DNA of 38,045 nucleotides, from contig JAFRLO010000001.1 of assembly GCA_017431165.1 (NCBI GenBank), positions 1 through 38,045 on the forward strand, read 5' to 3'. Of this stretch, positions 26,650 to 34,370 are shown piece by piece. This stretch comes from Eggerthellaceae bacterium (GTDB taxonomy: Bacteria > Actinomycetota > Coriobacteriia > Coriobacteriales > Eggerthellaceae). The notes beneath the pieces are model-generated. The model ran no database searches and had not been told where the DNA came from. It worked only from the letters and a program-made list of their open reading frames with translations. The position numbers and the translations under genes are program-made. Numbering within the stretch: position 1 is the first letter of the stretch; the number at the start of each line of letters is the position of its first letter.

Positions 26650-27330
26650 TTACGCCTCAGGCTCTTCGGTCGGTCGCGTAGGACCTCCCGTGGTCACCGT
26701 CACCATGGCAGCTCGCAGGACCTTATCGCCCATGCGGTACCCCTTCTGGTACACATCCGCGACCGTTTCTTCATACGCATCGGGATTCGGCACCACGGCA
26801 ACCGCTTGCTCTTGCAGTGCATCGAACGGCTCTCCCGCACGATCGATCATCTCGAGCCCTGAGCGCTTGAGCATGTCGAGCAGCTTGCTTTGCACTGCCT
26901 CGACACCTCCAAGCAGGCCCTCTTCGCCATTCTCGCGCCCATATTTGATAGTGCGCTCGAAGTCGTCCAGTACAGGAAGCAAATCGGTGACCAGCTTCTC
27001 TGTCGCACGGACCTTCTCCGCTGCACGCTGCTCGTTAGTGCGCCTACGGTAGGTATCCCACTCCGCATGCAAGCGAAGATACTTATCCTGCCAATCCTTC
27101 GCCTCGGCTTGCGCAGCGGCAAGGATATCGGCCGCGCTGGTCGGCATTGCATCGATCTCGTCGATTTCGGCCTCCGCCGCGCTTTGCTCGGCAGGAGCCG
27201 CTGCATCCTGTGCAGCAGCTCCACCGTTTGCTTCGTCTTCGATGATCTCGGCTTCTACCGTTTCCGCAGCATCAACCGCGTCGTCATTTGCAGCAGATTC
27301 CAGAACATCATCCCATTTGATGTCTGACAT
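26650..27330 (-). CDS. grpE: nucleotide exchange factor GrpE
   Basis: GrpE releases ADP from DnaK. The 226-residue protein has a long acidic, Ala-rich, probably disordered N-terminus (1 to about 65) and a dimeric coiled coil (about 68-125) with the conserved EWDTYRRRTNEQ. The C-terminal beta domain has the family signature DVYQKGYRMGDKVLRAAMVTV (193-213, 21 positions of which the core is GYRMGDKVLRAAMV). The ATG is five bases after the dnaK stop, so expression is coupled. Confidence 0.97.
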   Translation of the reverse strand: MSDIKWDDVLESAANDDAVDAAETVEAEIIEDEANGGAAAQDAAAPAEQSAAEAEIDEIDAMPTSAADILAAAQAEAKDWQDKYLRLHAEWDTYRRRTNEQRAAEKVRATEKLVTDLLPVLDDFERTIKYGRENGEEGLLGGVEAVQSKLLDMLKRSGLEMIDRAGEPFDALQEQAVAVVPNPDAYEETVADVYQKGYRMGDKVLRAAMVTVTTGGPTRPTEEPEA

Positions 27331-27335
27331 CTCTG

Positions 27336-29300
27336 TTACTTCCCTTCGTTGTCGTCAACCACTTCGTAGTCAGCCTCGATGGGCTCGTCGCCCGCGGGAG
27401 CGCCATAGCCAGCTGCACCGTATGCGTTAGGATCGCCGTATCCGGCACCTGCGCCATAGCCAGCAGCTGCATTCGGGTCGAAGCCAGCGCCCTGACCGGC
27501 ATTCGCGGAGTAGACAACCTCAGCCAGCTTGTAGCCCGCCTGCTGCATGCGCTCGGTCGCTGCCTTGATAGCACCAAGGTCGGATCCTTGCAGCGCGCTG
27601 CGGGTTTCGGCGATGGCAGCCTCAGCCTCAGCCTTGGTATCTGCCGGAACCTTGTCTCCCAGCTCCGAAAGCGTCTGCTCGGTCGCGTTGACGAGCGAGT
27701 CGGCATTGTTGCGGACCTCAGCCTCTTCCTTGCGCTGCTTGTCTTCCTCAGCATGCTGCTCTGCATCCTTCACCATGCGATCGACTTCGTCATCGCTCAA
27801 TGCGGTGGAACCGCTGATGGTGATTTGCTGCTGCTTGCCCGTACCCAAATCCTTTGCGGAGACGTTCACGATACCGTTTGCGTCGATGTCGAACGTGACC
27901 TCGATTTGCGGAACGCCACGACGTGCAGCCGGGATGCCGGAAAGCTGGAAGCGACCCAGCGTCTTGTTGTCGCGTGCCATCGGACGCTCGCCCTGAAGGA
28001 CATGCACCTCGACAGTCGTTTGGTTGTCCGCTGCCGTGGAGTAAATCTCCGTCTTGCGGGTCGGAATCGTGGTGTTGCGCTCGATCATCCTGGTCATAAC
28101 GCCACCCAGAGTCTCGACGCCCAGCGACAACGGCGTGACATCAAGAAGCAGAATGCCCGTGACGTCGCCAGAAAGCACGCCACCTTGGATAGCCGCGCCC
28201 ATGGCAACGACCTCGTCCGGATTCACAGACATGTTCGGCGTCTTGCCCGTCATGTTCTTGACGAGTTCCTGCACGGCCGGCATACGCGTTGAGCCGCCAA
28301 CCAAGATGACCTCATCAACATCGCCAGTACGCAGGCCGGCGTCGCGCAGCGCCTGCTCGACAGGACCCTTGCAGCGATCCAGCAAATCGCGGGTGATGCG
28401 CTCGAACTCGGCACGCGTCAGCGTGTAGTCCAAATGCTTCGGCTGACCATCGACCGCAGTGATGAACGGCAAGTTGACATTGGTCTGCGATGTGCTCGAA
28501 AGCTCCATCTTCGCCTTCTCGGCTGCTTCCTTCAGACGCTGGAGAGCCATCTTGTCGGCACGCAGGTCGACGCCCTGGTCAGCCTTGAACTTGTCAGCCA
28601 ACCAATTGATGACGCGTTGATCCCAGTCGTCGCCGCCGAGGTGGTTGTCGCCAGCAGTGGAGGCAACTTCGAAAACGCCATCGCCGAGCTCGAGGATGGA
28701 TACGTCGAACGTACCGCCACCGAGGTCGAACACGAGGATCTTCTCGTCTTTGTTGGTCTTGTCAAGGCCGTAGGCAAGTGCGGCAGCCGTAGGCTCGTTG
28801 ATGATACGCAGGACATCGAGACCTGCGATCTTGCCCGCATCCTTCGTTGCTTGACGCTGTGCATCGTTGAAGTACGCCGGAACGGTGATGACTGCCTGCG
28901 TGATGGTACCGCCAACCTGCTTCTCTGCGTCAGCCTTGAGCTTTTGCAGAACCATGGCGGAAATCTCCTCAGGCGTGAAGTCCTTGCCGTCGATATCCAC
29001 GACCGCACGACCATCCTTGCCGCGGTTCACCTTATAGGCGACCGTCTTGCGCTCTTCGGCGGTCTCGTCATACGAACGACCGATAAAGCGCTTGATGGAG
29101 GAAACGGTGTTCTCGGGATTGGTAACGGCCTGGTTCTTTGCAGCCTTACCGACAACACGCTCGCCGTCCTTGCGGAAGCCCTCAACAGATGGCGTGGTGC
29201 GATCGCCCTCGGCATTGACCAGAATCTCTGGCTCGCTGCCTTCCATGACAGCCATAGCGGAGTTGGTGGTACCAAGGTCGATACCTAAGATCTTGCTCAT
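27336..29300 (-). CDS. dnaK: Hsp70 chaperone DnaK
   Basis: A 654-residue Hsp70. The ATPase domain shows [15 protein letters not shown] near the start, [34 protein letters not shown] and [14 protein letters not shown] residues; the linker [14 protein letters not shown] leads into the substrate domain. The C-terminal 53 residues (602-654) form a Gly/Ala/Tyr/Pro-rich tail with repeated GYG units, ending in acidic [21 protein letters not shown] precedes the ATG. It is the first gene of the operon dnaK-grpE-dnaJ-hspR-clpB. Confidence 0.98.
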   Translation of the reverse strand: MSKILGIDLGTTNSAMAVMEGSEPEILVNAEGDRTTPSVEGFRKDGERVVGKAAKNQAVTNPENTVSSIKRFIGRSYDETAEERKTVAYKVNRGKDGRAVVDIDGKDFTPEEISAMVLQKLKADAEKQVGGTITQAVITVPAYFNDAQRQATKDAGKIAGLDVLRIINEPTAAALAYGLDKTNKDEKILVFDLGGGTFDVSILELGDGVFEVASTAGDNHLGGDDWDQRVINWLADKFKADQGVDLRADKMALQRLKEAAEKAKMELSSTSQTNVNLPFITAVDGQPKHLDYTLTRAEFERITRDLLDRCKGPVEQALRDAGLRTGDVDEVILVGGSTRMPAVQELVKNMTGKTPNMSVNPDEVVAMGAAIQGGVLSGDVTGILLLDVTPLSLGVETLGGVMTRMIERNTTIPTRKTEIYSTAADNQTTVEVHVLQGERPMARDNKTLGRFQLSGIPAARRGVPQIEVTFDIDANGIVNVSAKDLGTGKQQQITISGSTALSDDEVDRMVKDAEQHAEEDKQRKEEAEVRNNADSLVNATEQTLSELGDKVPADTKAEAEAAIAETRSALQGSDLGAIKAATERMQQAGYKLAEVVYSANAGQGAGFDPNAAAGYGAGAGYGDPNAYGAAGYGAPAGDEPIEADYEVVDDNEGK

Positions 29301-29388
29301 TATGTGCTCCTCTCTTTAAAAGGTTATTCCCAAAGTTGATATCAGATTCTTACCGATACAGTTTGGCAAATTTTTTTCTGCATTGTGG

Positions 29389-29417
29389 ATAATAAAATCT
29401 AAGTCTACTATTGTCAA
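29389..29417 (-). promoter_or_regulatory. dnaK operon promoter, with a degenerate HAIR-like repeat at the -35
   Basis: Minus strand: TTGACA (29417-29412), a 17-base spacer, TATTAT (29394-29389). Both boxes are near perfect; transcription should start near 29382 and give an 80-base leader. The -35 is embedded in CTTGACA-N7-ACTTAGA (29418-29398). This has the length and spacing of the HspR operator HAIR (CTTGAGT-N7-ACTCAAG) but matches only five of seven and four of seven bases. The promoter is firm; the operator is only suggestive. Confidence 0.82.
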
Positions 29418-29463
29418 GTTTTCTTTTTAATTAAGTTAAGATTTTGTGAAAACGCTGATGAGA

Positions 29464-29493
29464 CAAAAAATGCGCCGCAAAAAATGCGGCGCA
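29464..29493 (-). terminator. Rho-independent terminator of glyA
   Basis: TGCGCCGCA (29493-29485 read on the minus strand) and TGCGGCGCA (29479-29471) form a perfect 9-bp stem with a five-base loop. TTTTTT follows directly. It lies 48 bases after the glyA stop and upstream of the dnaK promoter. Confidence 0.95.
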
Positions 29494-29541
29494 CCTTAGA
29501 AAACGGGATTGCATTAATGGCTTTTAGACCACCACGCGTCC

Positions 29542-30783
29542 TTACAGATGCGGATAAAGCGGATGCTGGGCGCACAGCTCCTTGACTTCGTCTTTGATGC
29601 GGGCAGTCGCCTCGTCGCCGCGCTCGAGAATCTCTAAGATCCACTTGCCTATCTGAACGGTCTCTTCTTCCTTCATGCCGCGCGTTGTGATAGCAGGCGT
29701 TCCGAAGCGCACACCGCTCGTCTCTGCGCGCGGCAGCGGATCGAACGGGATGGCGTTCTTGTTCGCTGTGATGTTCGCCTTGTCGAGCAACTGTTGCACT
29801 TCGAGACCCGTGCGACCCTTGGATGCAACATCCGCGAGCATCATATGGTTGTCCGTACCACCCGTGGTCAGGCGCACGCCGCCGTCCATGAGGGTCTGTG
29901 CCAACACACTGGCGTTTTTGACGATTTGCTGCTGATAATCCTTGAATCCTGGAAGCATGGCCTCGCGCAAGCAGATTGCCTTCGCAGCAATCACATGCAT
30001 GAGCGGACCACCCTGCGTGCCAGGGAATACAGCGTGGTCGATGCGCTTGCCCAGCGCCTCCTTGCACAAAATGATGGCACCGCGAGGACCACGCAGCGTT
30101 TTGTGCGTAGTGGATGTGACGACATCGGCATACGGAACCGGCGACGGATGCACGCCCGCAGCGACCAAACCACCGATGTGCGCGATATCAACCATGAAAT
30201 ACGCTCCGACTTCATCGGCGATTTCGCGGAAGCGCTCCCAATCGATGAATCGCGGATATGCACTCGCACCGGCAACGATGATCTGCGGCGAGCACTCCTT
30301 TGCTTTCTTGAGCACTTCGTCATAGTCGATCATCTCGGTCTCGGGATTAACGCCATACGTCACCGAATTCCAATAACGACCCGTGATAGACGCACGAGCA
30401 CCGTGCGTCAAGTGGCCGCCAGCATCGAGGCTCATGCCCAAGATGGTATCGCCCGGCTGCAACAGCGCGGTATAAACGGCAACGTTCGCCTGAGAACCAG
30501 CATGCGGTTGCACGTTCGCATATTCTGCCTTATAGAGCGACTTCGCGCGACGGATCGCGATGTTCTCGATTTGGTCGACATTCTCGCATCCGCCATAGAA
30601 GCGCGCCGCCGGATAGCCTTCCGCATACTTGTTCGTCAAATGGCTGCCCATGGCCTCCATGACAGCTTCGCTTGTGAAATTCTCGCTGGCAATCAATTCG
30701 ATATGGTCGCGCTGACGCTCCAGCTCGTGCTCCATCACATAATAGATATCCGGGTCGGACTGGCGGATGAAATCGTAGTTCAT
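29542..30783 (-). CDS. glyA: serine hydroxymethyltransferase
   Basis: GlyA converts serine and tetrahydrofolate to glycine and methylene-THF, the main source of one-carbon units. The 413-residue PLP enzyme has [10 protein letters not shown] (29-38), the [15 protein letters not shown] stretch, [11 protein letters not shown], the Asp of [14 protein letters not shown] that holds the PLP pyridine, and Lys228 in [13 protein letters not shown], which binds PLP. GGAG lies before the ATG. The downstream end has a strong terminator. It follows the HerA-like gene at 45 bases with no terminator between, so the two may share a transcript. Confidence 0.97.
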   Translation of the reverse strand: MNYDFIRQSDPDIYYVMEHELERQRDHIELIASENFTSEAVMEAMGSHLTNKYAEGYPAARFYGGCENVDQIENIAIRRAKSLYKAEYANVQPHAGSQANVAVYTALLQPGDTILGMSLDAGGHLTHGARASITGRYWNSVTYGVNPETEMIDYDEVLKKAKECSPQIIVAGASAYPRFIDWERFREIADEVGAYFMVDIAHIGGLVAAGVHPSPVPYADVVTSTTHKTLRGPRGAIILCKEALGKRIDHAVFPGTQGGPLMHVIAAKAICLREAMLPGFKDYQQQIVKNASVLAQTLMDGGVRLTTGGTDNHMMLADVASKGRTGLEVQQLLDKANITANKNAIPFDPLPRAETSGVRFGTPAITTRGMKEEETVQIGKWILEILERGDEATARIKDEVKELCAQHPLYPHL

Positions 30784-30828
30784 GGTTTACTCCGTTCGTT
30801 TAGCTTAGCGGTTCGACAGTGTACCACG

Positions 30829-32790
30829 TTAGAACCGCAGCGAACCGAGAATGCCGCGCACGATATCGTTGTTCGACCTACGGCCGATGTTCTTGAGAGC
30901 CTGGCCTGCTAGTTTCTCGAGGTCCTTCCGCATTTTCTCCTGCTGTTTCTGACGCTCTTTAGCCAAACGCTCAGCTTCCTTTTGCTGCTCGCGGATCTGG
31001 CGCTCAAGATCGCGCTGCGCAGCCTTTTGAGCTGCAATCCGCTCCTTTTCAGCGGCGGCACGCGCTTTTTCGCGCGCAGCCGCTTCGGCCTTAGCCTGAC
31101 GCTCTGCTTCTTTAAGCGCTGCTGCTTGAGCCTTCTCTTCGGCAGCTTTCTCCTTCGCCTGCTTGGCTGCAAGCTCTTTCTTTTGCTTGTCAGTCAAATC
31201 GAGCGCAGGTTGGACGGATACTCCCCCTCGGGCAAGTGCTGCAGCGTATGCCTCTTCGACGGCATCGGCAACTGCAGCGGCACGCTTAGCCACTTCTGCG
31301 GCTTCCTGCGCTCTGGCGGCGGCGGCAGGCATGTCTTCAAGCGTGGCGTTCGCTACATCGGCAGCAGCTTTGAGTGCTTCATCTGCGGCAGCCTTCGCGG
31401 TCGCCCTTGCCCGCGCAGCATCCGCCTCGAGCTCGGCCAAGGATGTCACTGGCTGCGCAGGAGCAGCTGTCGGAGTCTCGATGCCCAACTCCCTGTTCGC
31501 GGCTTCGGTTATATCGTTGATGTACTCATATGCCGAGATGCGATCGAACGCTTCGCCGTATTTGGCCATCAGTTTGCTCTGTTTGGCGAGAACGCCCGCG
31601 ATGACCTCATCAGAAGCCTGCGCCATCAAGCATTGCGGAGGCAGGATCTTCGCCTTCTCGACGATCATCGGACGGCCTTCCTCGTCAAGGAAGGAGACGA
31701 GCGCTTCGCCTGTGCCGAGTTCTGTGATGACATCTTCCGCCTTGAACTTCGGGTTCGGGCGGAACGCCTGCGCAGCTGCACGCACGACTTTCTGCTCGGC
31801 TGGCGTGTATGCGCGAAGACCATGCTGCACGCGGTTCGAAAGCTGAGCGAGCACTGCATCGGGAATATCGTTCGGAGATTGCGTGATGAAGTACACGCCC
31901 ACGCCCTTCGAGCGGATAAGCTTGACAACTTGGATGACCTTATCAAGCAGCTCCTTGGGCATGCCGTTGAACAAAAGATGTGCCTCGTCAAAGAAGAAGA
32001 CGAATTTCGGCTTGTCGAGATCACCAACCTCTGGAAGCGTCTCGAATAGTTCGGTCAGCATCCATAGAAGGAACATGGAGTATACCTGCGGTGATTTGAT
32101 GAGCCTGACGGCATTAAGCACGTTGACGTAACCGTGACCGTTCTCATCGCATTCGAACCAGTCGGCCAAATCGAGCGCCGGCTCTCCGAAGAACGCATTG
32201 CCACCTTGATCCTCGATGGCAAGGAGTGCTCGGAGGATCGCACCAACTGATTGATCTGTCACATTGCCATAGGTGGTCTGGAATTGGTCGGAACGCTGCG
32301 CCACATAATTAAGCATGGAGCGGAGATCCTTCAGGTCGATGAGAAGCATCTTCCGGTCATCTGCAATGCGGAATACGATGTTCAAAACGCCTTCCTGCAC
32401 ATCGGTAAGCCCCAGAAGACGCGAAAGGATAATCGGTCCCATTTGCGAGACCGTCACGCGAATCGGAAGTCCGCCCGTTCCGTCTATCATGTCCCAGAAA
32501 CGACAAGGGCAGCCGCGCAAAGACCAGTCCTCGATGCCGAACTTCACAACGCGCTTGCGGATGTTTTCCGTATCATCGCCAGCCTGCGCCATACCCGTGA
32601 CGTCACCTTTGACATCAGCCATGAACACGGGTACGCCTGCCTGCGAGAACGCCTCCGCCATCACCTTGAGTGTAACGGTTTTGCCAGTACCGGATGCGCC
32701 CGTAATCAATCCATGACGGTTGGCCTGATTGAGCAACAGATAGCATTTGTCATCGCCTGTTGCCATCCAAATCTTATCGCCTGAAAGCAT
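30829..32790 (-). CDS. HerA-like (DUF853/YjgR) ATPase with a long coiled-coil insertion
   Basis: A 653-residue P-loop ATPase of the HerA/FtsK superfamily. Residues 1 to about 430 match the DUF853 core. Walker A is GASGTGKT (31-38), Walker B is FVFFFDEAHLLF (263-274), and ITQSPNDIP (302-310) is a sensor-like stretch. The C-terminal end RRSNNDIVRGILGSLRF (637-653) also belongs to the family. Between them, residues about 450-630 are an Ala/Lys/Glu-rich coiled coil in two blocks, which makes this protein about 150 residues longer than E. coli YjgR. The family's biological role is not settled; the core resembles hexameric DNA-pumping ATPases. GAGGAGG precedes the ATG. Confidence 0.9.
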   Translation of the reverse strand: MLSGDKIWMATGDDKCYLLLNQANRHGLITGASGTGKTVTLKVMAEAFSQAGVPVFMADVKGDVTGMAQAGDDTENIRKRVVKFGIEDWSLRGCPCRFWDMIDGTGGLPIRVTVSQMGPIILSRLLGLTDVQEGVLNIVFRIADDRKMLLIDLKDLRSMLNYVAQRSDQFQTTYGNVTDQSVGAILRALLAIEDQGGNAFFGEPALDLADWFECDENGHGYVNVLNAVRLIKSPQVYSMFLLWMLTELFETLPEVGDLDKPKFVFFFDEAHLLFNGMPKELLDKVIQVVKLIRSKGVGVYFITQSPNDIPDAVLAQLSNRVQHGLRAYTPAEQKVVRAAAQAFRPNPKFKAEDVITELGTGEALVSFLDEEGRPMIVEKAKILPPQCLMAQASDEVIAGVLAKQSKLMAKYGEAFDRISAYEYINDITEAANRELGIETPTAAPAQPVTSLAELEADAARARATAKAAADEALKAAADVANATLEDMPAAAARAQEAAEVAKRAAAVADAVEEAYAAALARGGVSVQPALDLTDKQKKELAAKQAKEKAAEEKAQAAALKEAERQAKAEAAAREKARAAAEKERIAAQKAAQRDLERQIREQQKEAERLAKERQKQQEKMRKDLEKLAGQALKNIGRRSNNDIVRGILGSLRF

Positions 32791-32828
32791 ATGTCCTCCT
32801 CAATCGTCCTTTTACGACATATTACACC

Positions 32829-32863
32829 AGAAACGCCCCGCTCTCGCTAAAGAGAACGGGGCG
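32829..32863 (-). terminator. terminator of the zinc-ribbon/DUF4013 gene
   Basis: On the minus strand a 12-bp stem (32863-32852 with 32845-32834, one G-U pair), closed by a six-base loop, is followed by TTTCT. It lies 43 bases after the stop codon and before the HerA-like gene, so the two genes are separate units. The T-run is short. Confidence 0.8.
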
Positions 32864-32905
32864 CATTGTTCCTTCATTCGCCAGGGTCAATCGAAAACGC
32901 GTGGT

Positions 32906-34222
32906 TTAATCGATTCTGTCCGCACCGATCGCGCGGGCATCAGCTACCCAGTCGGGCTGTGCTTCTGCAATCCAGTAGCCGAATGCGCGGAAGACGACGA
33001 GCATGACGCCGACGGAAAGCACGCACAAGATGTACACGCCGATGAATAGAAGGATGAAACCGAAAAGTGCGAATATGATAAGCGCGCTTTCGGTATTCAC
33101 AGCTGCTACGAAAAGTCCGCTTACGATGGCAGCCACGAACGAGAAGACGAGTCCCGCCGCAACAGTGATCAGGTTCGGCAACCAGAAAAGAGCCATCGTG
33201 CTTCCGAAGTTCTCCTTGAATGTCGGCCAAATCCTATCGAAGGTGAACGCATCGCCAAGCTGACGGGAAAGGGCAAGTCGCATGACACACAGCTGCATAA
33301 GCGGAGCTGCAAGCACGATGGCAACGACTCCAACCAATGGAATGATGCCAACGATGGAGCATGCTATACCCCAAACCAATGTGATGACGAACTCGAAGAA
33401 GCCAAGAACGAATGCTCCCTCTTGGAAAATCTTCATATCGGTACGCTCGTCTTTAAAAGCCGCACGAGCACCCCAACGCATGGCAAAGCCAGCTGCAAAG
33501 AAATTCAGAATCGGGACAGCGCTGACCAGTCCGAGCAGAAGAATCTTCACCATCCAATTCGGCATGGCCTTGAAGTCTTCCCAGCCCTTCCTCAAAGCAT
33601 CACGGTACTGTACTTTATTGGGAGCCGGATACCTTCTGTACGACGCGGCATATGCTGCCTGCTGATAGCCACCTGCTTGACCGCCAGCTGTGGTATAGAC
33701 CTTATGTGCGACAGCTGGCTCCGGTCGAGGTGCTTCGACCTTGGGCTCCTCTGGCGTCGTCGGATGAGCATAGGCGCCAGCATACGGATTGTACGCATCA
33801 GCCTCGGGTGCTCCGGAGTCATCGGCTTCGACGGCCTCGCCAGCATCCTCGACGACAACCTCCTCGATATCCTCGATGACGTCTTCGGCGACCTCTTGAA
33901 CCTCTTCGGCTATCTCGGCGATGTCCTCCTGGGCTTCTTCGACGGCGTCCTCGACGACCTCGGTGACCTCTTCTTTTGCTTCATCAATAGCATCGGCGAC
34001 TTCTTCTACAACCTCGGCGACAACTTCAGGCGCATCCTGCGCAATCGCCTCATCGACCAGAACGTCTTCGGTAAGGCCATCTTCGACGATTTCGACTTCC
34101 CCGTCGAACGTCTCCTCGATAGGTTCTGGCATTTCATCAGGAGCGGCAAAACGAGCACCGCAGTTCGGGCAGAATAATGCGTCATCCCTGCAAGGCGCCC
34201 CACAGAGTGAACATGTTGGCAT
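32906..34222 (-). CDS. zinc-ribbon, acidic-region, DUF4013-type membrane protein
   Basis: A 438-residue protein in four parts. Residues 1-25 are a zinc ribbon with Cys4, Cys7, Cys18 and Cys21. Residues about 31-140 are extremely acidic, with repeated VVEEVADAI-like heptads that should form a helix. Residues 141-205 are a Pro/Tyr/Ala/Gly-rich linker (GGYQQAAYAASYRRYPAP). Residues about 215-415 form four to six membrane segments. They carry DALRKGWEDFKAMPNW before the first one, as is seen in DUF4013-like proteins, a family without known function. AAAGGAG precedes the ATG. The gene has its own terminator, so it is probably monocistronic. The zinc ribbon and acidic arm should face the cytoplasm. 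Confidence 0.88.
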   Translation of the reverse strand: MPTCSLCGAPCRDDALFCPNCGARFAAPDEMPEPIEETFDGEVEIVEDGLTEDVLVDEAIAQDAPEVVAEVVEEVADAIDEAKEEVTEVVEDAVEEAQEDIAEIAEEVQEVAEDVIEDIEEVVVEDAGEAVEADDSGAPEADAYNPYAGAYAHPTTPEEPKVEAPRPEPAVAHKVYTTAGGQAGGYQQAAYAASYRRYPAPNKVQYRDALRKGWEDFKAMPNWMVKILLLGLVSAVPILNFFAAGFAMRWGARAAFKDERTDMKIFQEGAFVLGFFEFVITLVWGIACSIVGIIPLVGVVAIVLAAPLMQLCVMRLALSRQLGDAFTFDRIWPTFKENFGSTMALFWLPNLITVAAGLVFSFVAAIVSGLFVAAVNTESALIIFALFGFILLFIGVYILCVLSVGVMLVVFRAFGYWIAEAQPDWVADARAIGADRID

Positions 34223-34370
34223 ACGGGGTCTCCTTTCCTCACGCTATATTGCTCGCATTTATTGTCTCACGATATCACTTCTGGACTGAGCAAACCTGCA
34301 AATCTAACGAGTTTTTCCATGTTGCATTTCAAGCATGAAAACGAACCCGTCTCGCATGCTGTCTAGGATG

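Noticed and set aside
28434..29288. Open frame of 284 codons opposite dnaK
   Set aside because: Antisense to DnaK. Such frames opposite Hsp70 genes are a well-known artefact of codon bias; no start signal or motif supports it.
29301..29464. CIRCE element (TTAGCACTC-N9-GAGTGCTAA) for HrcA control of dnaK
   Set aside because: Not found; HspR is the regulator encoded in the operon.
29794..30912. Long open frame (372 codons) on the plus strand opposite glyA
   Set aside because: It lies fully antisense to a clearly identified gene, has no ribosome-binding site or family motifs, and its Arg/His/Asp-rich translation is typical of the shadow frame of a GC-rich gene.
30982..32049. Long open frame (355 codons) opposite the HerA-like ATPase
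   Set aside because: Antisense shadow. Its Leu/Cys/Ser-rich start is simply the complement of the Lys/Glu/Ala coiled-coil codons.
30829..32790. HerA-like ATPase as part of a phage-defence system
   Set aside because: The nearest neighbours are glyA and a DUF4013-type membrane protein. No nuclease or sirtuin-fused ATPase gene is adjacent; the sirtuin at 37057 is 4 kb away, on the other strand, and is an ordinary deacylase.
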